7,151 nucleotides of DNA from Bryobacterales bacterium (GTDB taxonomy: Bacteria; Acidobacteriota; Terriglobia; Bryobacterales; Bryobacteraceae), in NCBI GenBank assembly GCA_003164075.1, contig PLRZ01000649.1, positions 904 to 8,054 on the forward strand, written 5' to 3'. Below, one piece after another: positions 1-6,413 of this stretch. Within the stretch, counting starts at the first letter, position 1; every line of letters begins with the position of its first letter. The notes below the pieces were generated by a model. That model worked only from the letters and a program-made list of their open reading frames with translations, ran no database searches and was not told where the DNA came from. The position numbers were made by a program, and so were the translations under genes.

Positions 1-391
1 GCCAGCCTGCCCATCCGACCACGAGTGTGGCGAGCGCAAATTGCACCCAGCGTGAGACGCTGCTATCCACCCAGGACTCTCTGGCCAGTGCCGGGATTAA
101 GTGAGCCATCGCCAGGCCGAACACCGGCAACGCCAGCGCGGCGCCGAACCAGAAGCGCTTCGTCATGTCGCGCAGTTCGGCGTTCTCATCGTCATCCGTA
201 CCCGCTGTCACCGTCTTCGGCTCCAGCGTCATGCCGCATTTGGGACACTCGCCGGGATGGTTCTGCTGGACTTCCGGGTGCATCGGGCACGTGTAGATGG
301 GGTTGGCCGTGGGGGATTCAACCTTCGCCGTCGAGCGGCTACCGTGCTCCACTTTACTCCCGGATTCGTCGGCGGATAATTTGACCGGCAT
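1..391 (-). CDS. Copper-type P1B ATPase, N-terminal part
   Basis: Partial gene cut by the left edge; 130 codons are present. P1B ATPases of this type pump Cu(I) (or Ag(I)) out across the inner membrane. Residues 1-31 are a polar leader. Residues 32-54 are a short heavy-metal-binding domain, YTCPMHPEV then GECPKCGM, with Cys35, Cys49 and Cys52 as likely metal ligands together with nearby Met and His. An acidic linker (GTDDDENAEL) follows. Two membrane segments are visible, about residues 79-100 (FWFGAALALPVFGLAMAHLI) and from about 114 (WVQFALATLVVGWAGW), typical of the first helices of CopA-like pumps. The CPC/CPH metal motif, DKTGT and ATP-binding domains would lie beyond the window, so metal specificity cannot be confirmed. 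The start is certain thanks to AGGAGG 9 nt upstream. The HMBD-type N-terminus, instead of a ferredoxin-like HMA domain, marks a common bacterial subgroup. Confidence 0.9.
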   Translation of the reverse strand, partial: MPVKLSADESGSKVEHGSRSTAKVESPTANPIYTCPMHPEVQQNHPGECPKCGMTLEPKTVTAGTDDDENAELRDMTKRFWFGAALALPVFGLAMAHLIPALARESWVDSSVSRWVQFALATLVVGWAGW

Positions 392-450
392 CAGGCTTGC
401 CCTCCTGCTGAACCGTTGCCTTCTCGGGCGGGTCGCAAACGCACGATCAT
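391..450 (-). CDS. Possible 19-codon bridging ORF between small membrane protein and ATPase
   Basis: ATG 450 overlaps the stop of the 41-residue gene (ATGA), and its own TGA overlaps the ATPase start by one base (TGATG). The product would be MIVRLRPAREGNGSAGGQA, with no recognisable domain. An AAGGTG lies 8 nt upstream of the ATG. Its likely value, if translated, is to carry ribosomes across the 55-nt gap and couple ATPase translation. It could equally be chance, because ATGA overlaps need only a few bases and the composition is ordinary. Confidence 0.25.
   Translation of the reverse strand: MIVRLRPAREGNGSAGGQA
401..406 (-). promoter_or_regulatory. Shine-Dalgarno AGGAGG for the P-type ATPase
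   Basis: A perfect AGGAGG, 9 nt before ATG 391. It is the strongest ribosome-binding site in the window, fixes the ATPase start, and suggests this gene can initiate well on its own. Confidence 0.8.
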
Positions 451-572
451 TTGTGGGACACCTTGTTGATCACCAGAACCAGCAGGAGCACCACCAGTAC
501 GACAATTACAGTCCAGGTCCACATTCCTCCGCCCGCCCATCCGCCCATCCATCCGTTTCCGTGGTTCATCAT
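447..572 (-). CDS. Small single-pass membrane protein, 41 residues
   Basis: A short gene not named here. It encodes MMNHGNGWMGGWAGGGMW, then a strongly hydrophobic helix of Val/Leu/Ile (about residues 19-35), then a short INKVSHK tail. The N-terminus is rich in Gly, Trp, Met and His, and a small soft-metal-binding role is conceivable. It resembles in style the Gly/Trp-rich mini membrane proteins often found beside copper ATPases, but I cannot assign a function. The start is ATG 572, whose ATGA overlaps the ackA stop by 4 nt, or ATG 569, sharing one base (TGATG). GAAAGGGA at 584-577 is 4 nt from the first ATG and 7 nt from the second, so the second may be used. A longer frame starting at 629 lies inside ackA and is unlikely. 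Co-translation with ackA and placement directly before a copper-type ATPase suggest a membrane partner or accessory of that pump, which is inference. Confidence 0.72.
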   Translation of the reverse strand: MMNHGNGWMGGWAGGGMWTWTVIVVLVVLLLVLVINKVSHK

Positions 573-1795
573 AAAGTCCCTTTCGTCTCGCTCTTGGCGG
601 CGGCCATGCCAAGTCCCAGAATGCGGCACACCGATCGCGCAATCATCAGATCTTCGTCCGTTCGAATGACGCGAACCGTGGCCCGGCTGGCGTCCGTAGA
701 AATCACTCCCGCAGTTTCCGCATTGCGCGACTCGCTCAACTCGATGCCGAGGAAGCCCAGTCCATCGCAGATGCGCGCGCGAACGAGCGGCGCGTTTTCA
801 CCGATCCCTCCGGCGAACACAAGCGTGTCCACCCCACCGAGCGCAGCGGCGAAAGCTCCGATCCACTTTTTCGCCTGATAACAGAACAGTGCTACGGCTT
901 CCGCGGCGCGGATATCATGGGCTTCCTGCGCGAGTAATTCGCGCATGTCGGAACTCGTCTCCGAGACGCCGAGCAGGCCGGAATGGTGGTTGACCATTAC
1001 GGAAAACTGTTTTGCGGTCATCTGTTCGGTTCGCGCGAAATAGGGGAACAGACTGGGGTCCAGATCGCCGGAGCGGGTGCTCATCACCAATCCCGCCGTC
1101 GGAGTGAAACTCATGCTGGTGTCAATGCTCTTGCCGTCGCGCACGGCTGCCAGACTTGCGCCGTTGCCCAGATGAGCGAGGATGACGCGGCCTGCGGTTG
1201 CCGCCGGGTCGCCCAAGCGCGCGAGTTCCTCCATCAGATAGGCATAGGACAAACCGTGAAAGCCGTAGCGTTGCACTCCCTTCGCGTCGTAACAACGCGG
1301 GATGGGAAGCAGCTTGGCAACACGCGGCATGGTACGGTGAAACGCCGTGTCAAAACAGGCCACTTGGGGCAGTTTCGGATGACGCTGGCGGAATACTTCG
1401 ATCAGTTCAATCTCGCTGGGCAGATGGTCCGGGTCGTATGGGCTGATGCGATGCAGTTCCCCCAATAACTCCTGCGTGACCAGCTCAGGCGCGGTGTGTT
1501 GCATGCCATGGACCACGCGGTGTCCCACGGCCTGGACCGATGCAAAGCCATCCTGCTCTTCGAGCCAATTGCTCAGAAAGGTCGCTGCCGATTTGTAATC
1601 GGAGGCGTCGAGGCGGCGGCTGTCGTGCTGATGTGTGCCTGGGAGTTGGAACGTCAGATTCGTCCCGCTCATGCCGATGCGATCAACCGTCCCATGAAGG
1701 CTTCGATTCAGCGGTTCGCCAAACTGGTACACCGCGAATTTGATGCTCGACGAGCCGCCATTGATCGTCAGGATGGATGGGTTAGCGGGTTCCAT
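569..1795 (-). CDS. ackA: Acetate kinase
   Basis: A 408-residue cytosolic ASKHA-fold kinase catalysing acetyl phosphate + ADP to acetate + ATP, reversibly. Numbered from 1795, the visible signatures are LTINGGSSSIKF (Asn12, Ser15-17), GHRVVHG (Arg93), ACFDTAFH (Asp149, the equivalent of M. thermophila Asp148), RYGFHGLSY (His180), HLGNGAS (Asn211), MSTRSGDLDPS (Arg241), FAGGIGENAP (328-337) and RTDEDLMIAR (Glu381). His123 of the archaeal enzyme is probably represented by His124 in SPYDPDHLP, in a loop about 3 residues longer. Start choice: ATG 1795 has AAGGAG at 1807-1802 with a 6-nt spacer and gives a normal 408-residue length. ATG 1810 would overlap the transporter stop (ATGA) and add MKEPP, but has no SD. 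No phosphotransacetylase is adjacent, so acetyl phosphate may come from a phosphoketolase. A propionate kinase role is possible. Its stop overlaps the next start. Confidence 0.95.
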   Translation of the reverse strand: MEPANPSILTINGGSSSIKFAVYQFGEPLNRSLHGTVDRIGMSGTNLTFQLPGTHQHDSRRLDASDYKSAATFLSNWLEEQDGFASVQAVGHRVVHGMQHTAPELVTQELLGELHRISPYDPDHLPSEIELIEVFRQRHPKLPQVACFDTAFHRTMPRVAKLLPIPRCYDAKGVQRYGFHGLSYAYLMEELARLGDPAATAGRVILAHLGNGASLAAVRDGKSIDTSMSFTPTAGLVMSTRSGDLDPSLFPYFARTEQMTAKQFSVMVNHHSGLLGVSETSSDMRELLAQEAHDIRAAEAVALFCYQAKKWIGAFAAALGGVDTLVFAGGIGENAPLVRARICDGLGFLGIELSESRNAETAGVISTDASRATVRVIRTDEDLMIARSVCRILGLGMAAAKSETKGTL

Positions 1796-1801
1796 GGGTG
1801 G

Positions 1802-1807
1802 CTCCTT
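1802..1807 (-). promoter_or_regulatory. Shine-Dalgarno AAGGAG deciding the ackA start
   Basis: AAGGAG begins on the last base of the transporter TGA stop (1809-1807) and lies 6 nt before ATG 1795. If translation instead began at ATG 1810, this motif would be codons 2 and 3 (AAG GAG). Its perfect sequence and spacing favour 1795 as the main ackA start. Confidence 0.7.
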
Positions 1808-3180
1808 CATAATGCCCGAGGGGATTTTCCCGAGCGCCAGTGCTCTTCAATTTGTTCCAGCGTTTTACCTTTGGTTTCCGGCACCAGCAGATAAAAGAAG
1901 ACCCAGGCACCGATCGCGATTACACCGTATAACCAGAAAGTTCCCGCGTGCCCGAGAACCCCGACCAGGGTCAGAAAGGTCACGGCCACCACCAGATTCA
2001 ATGCCCAGTTAGTGACCGTCACGGCGCTCATGGCCGCACCACGAACCTTCAATGGATAGATCTCGGAAATCAGCAGCCAGAAGATCGGCCCGAGTCCAAA
2101 AGCGAAACAAGCGACATAGATCACTAGGCCGACAATGGCGACATAACTCTTGAAACTCGCCAACTGCTGGAACTGGAAAGCAGCGCCCAAGACCGCCAGC
2201 CCAATAATCTGGCCGACCACTCCGGCCAGTAACAAAGGCCTCCGACCGACACGGTCCAGCAGGAAGATGGCCAGCACATGAAAAAGCCACATCACCATAG
2301 TCAACCCCGCTCCGGCTAGGATTGCGGGTCCGGTCGAGTTAATTCCGGCGAACTTAAAAATGGTCGGGGCATAATAGATGACTGTGTTGATGCCGGTTAT
2401 CTGCTGAAATACAGCCAGTCCCAAGCCGACAATCATCGGCACTTTAAGTGAAGGCTGGAATAGTCCCTTCATCCCGCCGGCACCCTGTTTTTCCATGCTT
2501 GTCTGGATGTCCGTGATTTCCGGGCTTACATCCGGCACAGTCCGCGCGCGCTGTAAAATCTGCCTCGCCTGTTCAACTCTTGATTTGCCGATCAACCAGC
2601 GCGGGCTATCGGGCAGTCGCCACATGCCAATGACCAGGGCGATGGATGGTATGGCCGCCAGGCCAAACATATATCGCCATCCGTGGATGCCGGAAAACGC
2701 ATAGTCCACAAGGTAAGCAACGACGATGCCGCTGGTGATCGCCAGCATGTTGACCGCCACCAATGAACCGCGAACTCTTGACGGCACGAGTTCGGCAATA
2801 TACATCGGGGAGATAAATGAAGCGATGCCGATGGCGATTCCGCTCACCACCCTGGCCGCAATCAACCAGCTAACCGTTGGCGCCAGCGCCGTGCCGATGG
2901 CGCTGACCGTAAAGATAATGCCGGCCAGTATGATCATTTTGCGGCGGCCGAAGCGGCCAGTCAGCGCACCTCCGATCGTGGCGCCAACAACGGCACCCAC
3001 TAAAACGGAGCTGACGACAATTTCCTCCATGGTGGCCGACAGAGAAAATTGATTCTTAATGAACAATATGGCCCCGGAAATAACGCCCGTATCATAGCCA
3101 AAGAGCAGGCCGCCAAGAGCGGCGACCGCCACAGCGAAGTAAACAAATCCGTTCACTTCCGATTTAGCTTTATTTCCCAT
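1807..3180 (-). CDS. MFS sugar porter (XylE/GalP/GLUT family)
   Basis: A 457-residue inner-membrane sugar transporter with about 12 helices, probably a proton symporter or uniporter for a hexose or pentose. Numbered from 3180, it has GGLLFGYDTGVISG (Asp30, equivalent to XylE Asp27), the A-motif GRFGRRK (75-81), PMYIAELVPSRVRG (125-138), PDSPRWL (190-196), QQITGINTVIYYAP (259-272), the second-half A-motif LLDRVGRRP (307-315), GPIFWLLISEIYP with Trp368, and VPETKGKTLEQIEE (433-446). These are the sugar-porter signatures in the right order. The Gln that contacts sugar in XylE helix 5 (Gln168) is Met145 here. The open frame runs upstream to 3357, but that part lies inside the glucoamylase C-terminus and has no transporter homology. 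ATG 3180 is chosen because MGNKAKSEVNGFVYF matches family N-termini; ATG 3189 is an alternative. SDs are weak, so translation may depend on coupling through the 11-nt overlap with the glucoamylase. The stop lies at the acetate kinase start region. Confidence 0.93.
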   Translation of the reverse strand: MGNKAKSEVNGFVYFAVAVAALGGLLFGYDTGVISGAILFIKNQFSLSATMEEIVVSSVLVGAVVGATIGGALTGRFGRRKMIILAGIIFTVSAIGTALAPTVSWLIAARVVSGIAIGIASFISPMYIAELVPSRVRGSLVAVNMLAITSGIVVAYLVDYAFSGIHGWRYMFGLAAIPSIALVIGMWRLPDSPRWLIGKSRVEQARQILQRARTVPDVSPEITDIQTSMEKQGAGGMKGLFQPSLKVPMIVGLGLAVFQQITGINTVIYYAPTIFKFAGINSTGPAILAGAGLTMVMWLFHVLAIFLLDRVGRRPLLLAGVVGQIIGLAVLGAAFQFQQLASFKSYVAIVGLVIYVACFAFGLGPIFWLLISEIYPLKVRGAAMSAVTVTNWALNLVVAVTFLTLVGVLGHAGTFWLYGVIAIGAWVFFYLLVPETKGKTLEQIEEHWRSGKSPRAL

Positions 3181-5719
3181 TTGCCCCATTCTTTTCAGCC
3201 GAGACAGAGTCCTCTTTGCGCCAGGTAGCAATGCGAACCATGAAGTCGTTGCCTTCCCAATGACTGGCGTCCGGCCAGTAGAAAGTGAATTTGATCTGCG
3301 TGCCTTCGGGCAGCGACTGGGTCGGAAGATCGGCCAAGTGGATTCCCAGTCCGGCATCGTGAGTCTTCAGGTCTTGGCGGGTTTTCCAATCATCGGCAGT
3401 CCAGTGAATGACCGCCGGAGCCATCAACTCGATGCGCAGGATTTTTCCGAGGGGCAGCGAGCGCAGCTTGTGGTTGTACCGCCACGTCAGGCGCGGGGAA
3501 ACGGTCTTTTCCTCCAGATAGCGTTGCACCGTTTGAGGCGGCTGGTCGAAAAGCCGGGCATCATGCAGGGAGCGCCGCAGCTTAAGATATTCGGCGTGCG
3601 CCCAGACCAGCGGCATGGCCGAACCGGAAGGCCGGCCAAAATGAAGCTCGCGCTCCGCAATGTCAGGGGAATCCCAGATTTGCTCGGGAATCAAACCGCT
3701 TTCGTTGGCGAACGATTCCATGGCGGCCAGAAGTTGATTGGCGATTTCGGTGCGGCCAGCGGCCAGTTCGTAATGCGCCCGCTCGCCGGTTAGCAGCGGC
3801 CAGCCACGGCCAATCCCCGTTCCATCGAACGGCGAACCATCCTCACGCTCGCCATAGCCATCGTCGTTGTAGCGATGCCAGGTGGAACCGGTCGGGGTGT
3901 CCACCTTGAGCAAGGCGTCAATGACTTTGGCGGTGTCGCGGATGCGCGGGTCATCGGCCGCGCGCAAACCAAAACGCACCAGCGCCAGCGCGTCGGGACT
4001 TATCAGATGACTGGCCCGGCGGGTGTCCTCGGAGGCCGTCACATTCTTGACTGTGATATTTTCCTGCAAGCTCGCCCCGTCCGTTCCGGTTGTCTTCGGG
4101 GTGATGCGGACGTAATAGCCTTCGACTTTGAATTTCCTGCACCAGTCCGTGGCGGACATATACATCCAGCGTTCGATGGAAGTATTCCACACATCGGCAA
4201 TCTCGCGTAGGTGGTTCGCGGTGGAGGCTTCGCGATTCAGATCGGCCATTTCCGCCGCCGCCAGCAGCGCTGCGATTTCCGCCGCGACCGTGAACGGTGT
4301 ATAGCCAGGATCCTCCTCCCAGCGATCCTGCGGACTGACCGGGCCGTTGCGCGCCAGATAACCGGCCGCCTTTTTCACCATCGGCCAAAACCTGGTCAAA
4401 TCGCCATCGGCCAATGCCTTTTCGCGATGGGCCAAGTCCACCAGGAGAATCGGCAACGCCGTCTCGTCCAGTTGGATTCCATTCCAATAAGGCGAGCCGT
4501 CCAACCACATGTTTTGCGACCAGTGGCCGTCCGGCTGCTGGGTTCGTTGCAAAAACGCGAGCACGCGGCGGGCATCTTCGTGGGCGCCGGCCGCGAGCAA
4601 ACCGCCCGCCGTCTCCACCATGTCGCGCGACCAGACCAGATGGTAACCACCCTGATCTTTGTCACCTTTGCTAAATCCCCACGGAATGGCGAGGCTGGCG
4701 ATGAGGGCGCCAGGCGCCTGCTTGGACTCATGCGTGCGCACGACGGCAAGGCTTTTTTCGGTAAGGTCGCCGGCACTTCTATCGCTTTTCCCGCGCGACG
4801 CGCGCGCCTTCGTCCATTCCCGCCAGCCGCCTACATAGTGGTGCTTTGCCTTGTCAAAACCGTCGCACAGGCTTGCGACGGCATTTCGGGCTGCTTCATC
4901 CGGGTCTTTGCCAAAACCAAGCGCGAGGACAAAGTTTCCGTGAGATTTAATTAAATCGATCCCGGCGGTCAAAGCCACATTGCCGTTTTCCGCCCGCGTG
5001 TATTCCCAAGTCATCCGATTGTGCGCCTTCAAGTCCCGCCAGCCATCCGAAGAACCGACGTAGCCGGCCGACCGCTTGGTCCACGGGGCGGAACACGCCA
5101 GCGCCAAGGCGCAATCGTCCCGCTGTGCGAACAGTACGGGCATCCCCTCAAATTCACCCACCCACGCAGTGTTGCCCCCACCTTGATTTCCCAAATGCGG
5201 CGCAAGCAGGACGTACAGGTGATAATCCGACAACGCCCCCTGCAGCGTGTGAAACTGAACTTGCTGCAACACCGTGTCCCGATGCGGATCGGTCACGATC
5301 TGCTTTTCGATGCGGTAACGGCCATCCCGGCAGGTGTTGACCAGCTTGAACGCCGGCACTCCGTCGGCCAGCCATTCCACCTTGTGCCCGGCATCGCATT
5401 TCTCCTCGGAAAAGAAGTTCGCGCCGTCCGTAACGATCAACCCCATGTCACGGATGCAGGCATGGTCAATGCGCGGGTAATAAATCTCGTTGAAAATGCC
5501 GTGGCTCAACGTGAACCAGACGCGGCTCTGGTTGCTGATGGCTGTGCCCACGCCGGTCTTGGCGCTGGAAGTCCAGCGCGCGGGAATTCCCGGCCCATTT
5601 GGGGCAGAACGGTCGGGTGGGTTCTTAACAGGGGCGTTGGTTGGTTGGGGGGCATGACCTGTCGTCTTGAGCAAAGAGATTCTGGCTGGCCGAGTCGAAG
5701 AAGGATTTGGCGTTGGCAC
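3170..5719 (-). CDS. GH15 glucoamylase (glucan 1,4-alpha-glucosidase)
   Basis: An 849-residue inverting exo-hydrolase that releases glucose from the non-reducing ends of alpha-1,4-glucans. Residues 1-45 are Pro/Ser/Asn-rich and look disordered. Residues 46-295 form the bacterial glucoamylase/glucodextranase-like N-terminal beta-domain (GIPARWTSSAKTGVGTA, VWFTLSHGIFNEIYYPRID). About 320-720 is the (alpha/alpha)6 catalytic domain, with GGYHLVWSRDM at 357-367, the general acid Glu468 in DRWEEDPGYTP, and the general base Glu679 in LIPEQIWD. About 738-835 is a C-terminal beta-domain (SPRLTWRYNHKLRSLPLGK to the FYWPD region) found in similar bacterial enzymes. No hydrophobic signal peptide is visible, so it is probably cytosolic and acts on glycogen or debranched maltooligosaccharides. 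The start is GTG, with AAGGA 8 nt upstream and an in-frame TAA directly before it, so it cannot extend further. The 3' end overlaps the transporter start by 11 nt. Family assignment is firm. Glucodextranase or another alpha-glucosidase specificity within GH15 is possible. Confidence 0.95.
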   Translation of the reverse strand: MPTPNPSSTRPARISLLKTTGHAPQPTNAPVKNPPDRSAPNGPGIPARWTSSAKTGVGTAISNQSRVWFTLSHGIFNEIYYPRIDHACIRDMGLIVTDGANFFSEEKCDAGHKVEWLADGVPAFKLVNTCRDGRYRIEKQIVTDPHRDTVLQQVQFHTLQGALSDYHLYVLLAPHLGNQGGGNTAWVGEFEGMPVLFAQRDDCALALACSAPWTKRSAGYVGSSDGWRDLKAHNRMTWEYTRAENGNVALTAGIDLIKSHGNFVLALGFGKDPDEAARNAVASLCDGFDKAKHHYVGGWREWTKARASRGKSDRSAGDLTEKSLAVVRTHESKQAPGALIASLAIPWGFSKGDKDQGGYHLVWSRDMVETAGGLLAAGAHEDARRVLAFLQRTQQPDGHWSQNMWLDGSPYWNGIQLDETALPILLVDLAHREKALADGDLTRFWPMVKKAAGYLARNGPVSPQDRWEEDPGYTPFTVAAEIAALLAAAEMADLNREASTANHLREIADVWNTSIERWMYMSATDWCRKFKVEGYYVRITPKTTGTDGASLQENITVKNVTASEDTRRASHLISPDALALVRFGLRAADDPRIRDTAKVIDALLKVDTPTGSTWHRYNDDGYGEREDGSPFDGTGIGRGWPLLTGERAHYELAAGRTEIANQLLAAMESFANESGLIPEQIWDSPDIAERELHFGRPSGSAMPLVWAHAEYLKLRRSLHDARLFDQPPQTVQRYLEEKTVSPRLTWRYNHKLRSLPLGKILRIELMAPAVIHWTADDWKTRQDLKTHDAGLGIHLADLPTQSLPEGTQIKFTFYWPDASHWEGNDFMVRIATWRKEDSVSAEKNGANGK

Positions 5720-5765
5720 TTACTTGATCCTTGGATAGACAGTTTTAGTCTTCATAATCGGTTGG
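5720..5765 (-). promoter_or_regulatory. 46-nt intergenic leader of the glucoamylase gene, with SD and 11-codon frame
   Basis: This is the only non-overlapping gap between the large genes. Read on the minus strand it is AT-richer than its surroundings. It contains an ATG at 5755 followed by 10 codons (MKTKTVYPRIK) and a TAA at 5722-5720, directly abutting the GTG start at 5719 and in the same frame. An AAGGA at 5732-5728 sits 8 nt before that GTG and is the likely ribosome-binding site. I see no convincing -35/-10 pair and no hairpin with a T-run, so read-through from the HAD gene is the simplest view. Confidence 0.5.
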
Positions 5766-6413
5766 TTAATTGTTTTTCAGTTTCGCTGGCTCGCTAGTGT
5801 TCAATCCGAACGAAGCCAATGTCGCGCAGGTGGACTTGTAATCCGTGTGAAGAACGCTTGGAATGCCCAGACCTTCGGCGACCTGGACGAACATCGGGGC
5901 GTTCTCGATATACACGACCTTCCGGGCTGGCGTCTGCGCGACGTCCAGCGCAAGCCGAAAGATGTCCGCGTCGGGCTTGCGGATGTGGACGAAGCAGGAG
6001 GAAATAAAGGCGTCCACGAAGGCGTCCAGTTGAAACTTGTGAATCCGATAATCGTTCACTACGCTCGCTTCGTTGCTGACAACGATGATCTTCAAGCCGT
6101 GCCGGACCTTGAGCTGAGTGATCAGCTCGATCATCTCGGGGTAAGGCTTCGATTGGGCGCACATGAAACGCCGAAACTGAGCGCGGGTGAACGGCCGTTT
6201 TTGGTAGAAGACCACGAGGCCTAAATACTCTTCGAAAGTAAGTTTTCCTTCTTCGTGGGTTTCGAAGGTCAGGGCATGCCGCTCCTCCATCCCGGCCCAC
6301 TCCAGGTTGAAGTGCTTCGCCACTTTTCTGCGGGCAATGTGGTCCCACCCGTTGTTGAGGAGGACACCGCCGATATCCAGAAACAGCGTCGTGATCGGCA
6401 TCGCGCTTTTCAT
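5766..6413 (-). CDS. HAD-superfamily (subfamily IA) phosphatase, possibly sugar-phosphatase
   Basis: A 215-residue cytosolic HAD hydrolase. Motif I is LFLDIGGVLL with the presumed nucleophile Asp13. Motif II is VVSNEA (Ser113-Asn114). Motif III is IRKPDADIF with Lys146. Motif IV is VVYIENAP (Glu170-Asn171). The helical region at about residues 20-95 fits a type-1 cap. Two positions differ from textbook HADs: the residue two after the nucleophile is Gly instead of Asp, and motif IV is Glu-Asn instead of Asp-Asp. YihX, the E. coli alpha-glucose-1-phosphatase, also has DxG in motif I, so activity is not ruled out. Its place between a glycogen debrancher and a glucoamylase suggests a sugar phosphate such as glucose-1-phosphate as substrate; this is inference. 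The start at 6413 overlaps the glgX stop by 4 nt and has a GGAGG at 6422-6418, only 4 nt upstream. An in-frame ATG at 6401 is possible but has a poorer SD. The family is clear; the substrate is unknown. Confidence 0.88.
   Translation of the reverse strand: MKSAMPITTLFLDIGGVLLNNGWDHIARRKVAKHFNLEWAGMEERHALTFETHEEGKLTFEEYLGLVVFYQKRPFTRAQFRRFMCAQSKPYPEMIELITQLKVRHGLKIIVVSNEASVVNDYRIHKFQLDAFVDAFISSCFVHIRKPDADIFRLALDVAQTPARKVVYIENAPMFVQVAEGLGIPSVLHTDYKSTCATLASFGLNTSEPAKLKNN

Noticed and set aside
392..446. Possible terminator or promoter between the small gene and the ATPase
   Set aside because: No stable hairpin with a T-run and no convincing -35/-10 spacing could be seen by eye. Only the SD is supported.
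297..878. 193-codon plus-strand open frame spanning the ATPase, small gene and ackA end
   Set aside because: It crosses three minus-strand genes antisense, including clear ATPase and AckA motifs, and its peptide has no family character.
983..1468. 161-codon plus-strand open frame
   Set aside because: It lies wholly opposite the conserved acetate kinase active-site motifs and is a shadow frame.
3181..3357. N-terminal extension of the transporter frame up to ATG 3357
   Set aside because: The extra 59 residues overlap the conserved glucoamylase C-terminal domain, are hydrophilic, and precede the normal sugar-porter N-terminus, so a start at 3180 or 3189 is favoured.
4211..4954. 247-codon plus-strand open frame opposite the glucoamylase
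   Set aside because: It is antisense to the conserved GH15 catalytic domain, is Arg-rich with no recognisable motif, and is typical of shadow frames in GC-rich genes.
5021..5797. 258-codon plus-strand open frame
   Set aside because: Antisense to the glucoamylase N-terminal domain and the leader. No domain is recognised and its composition mirrors the coding strand.
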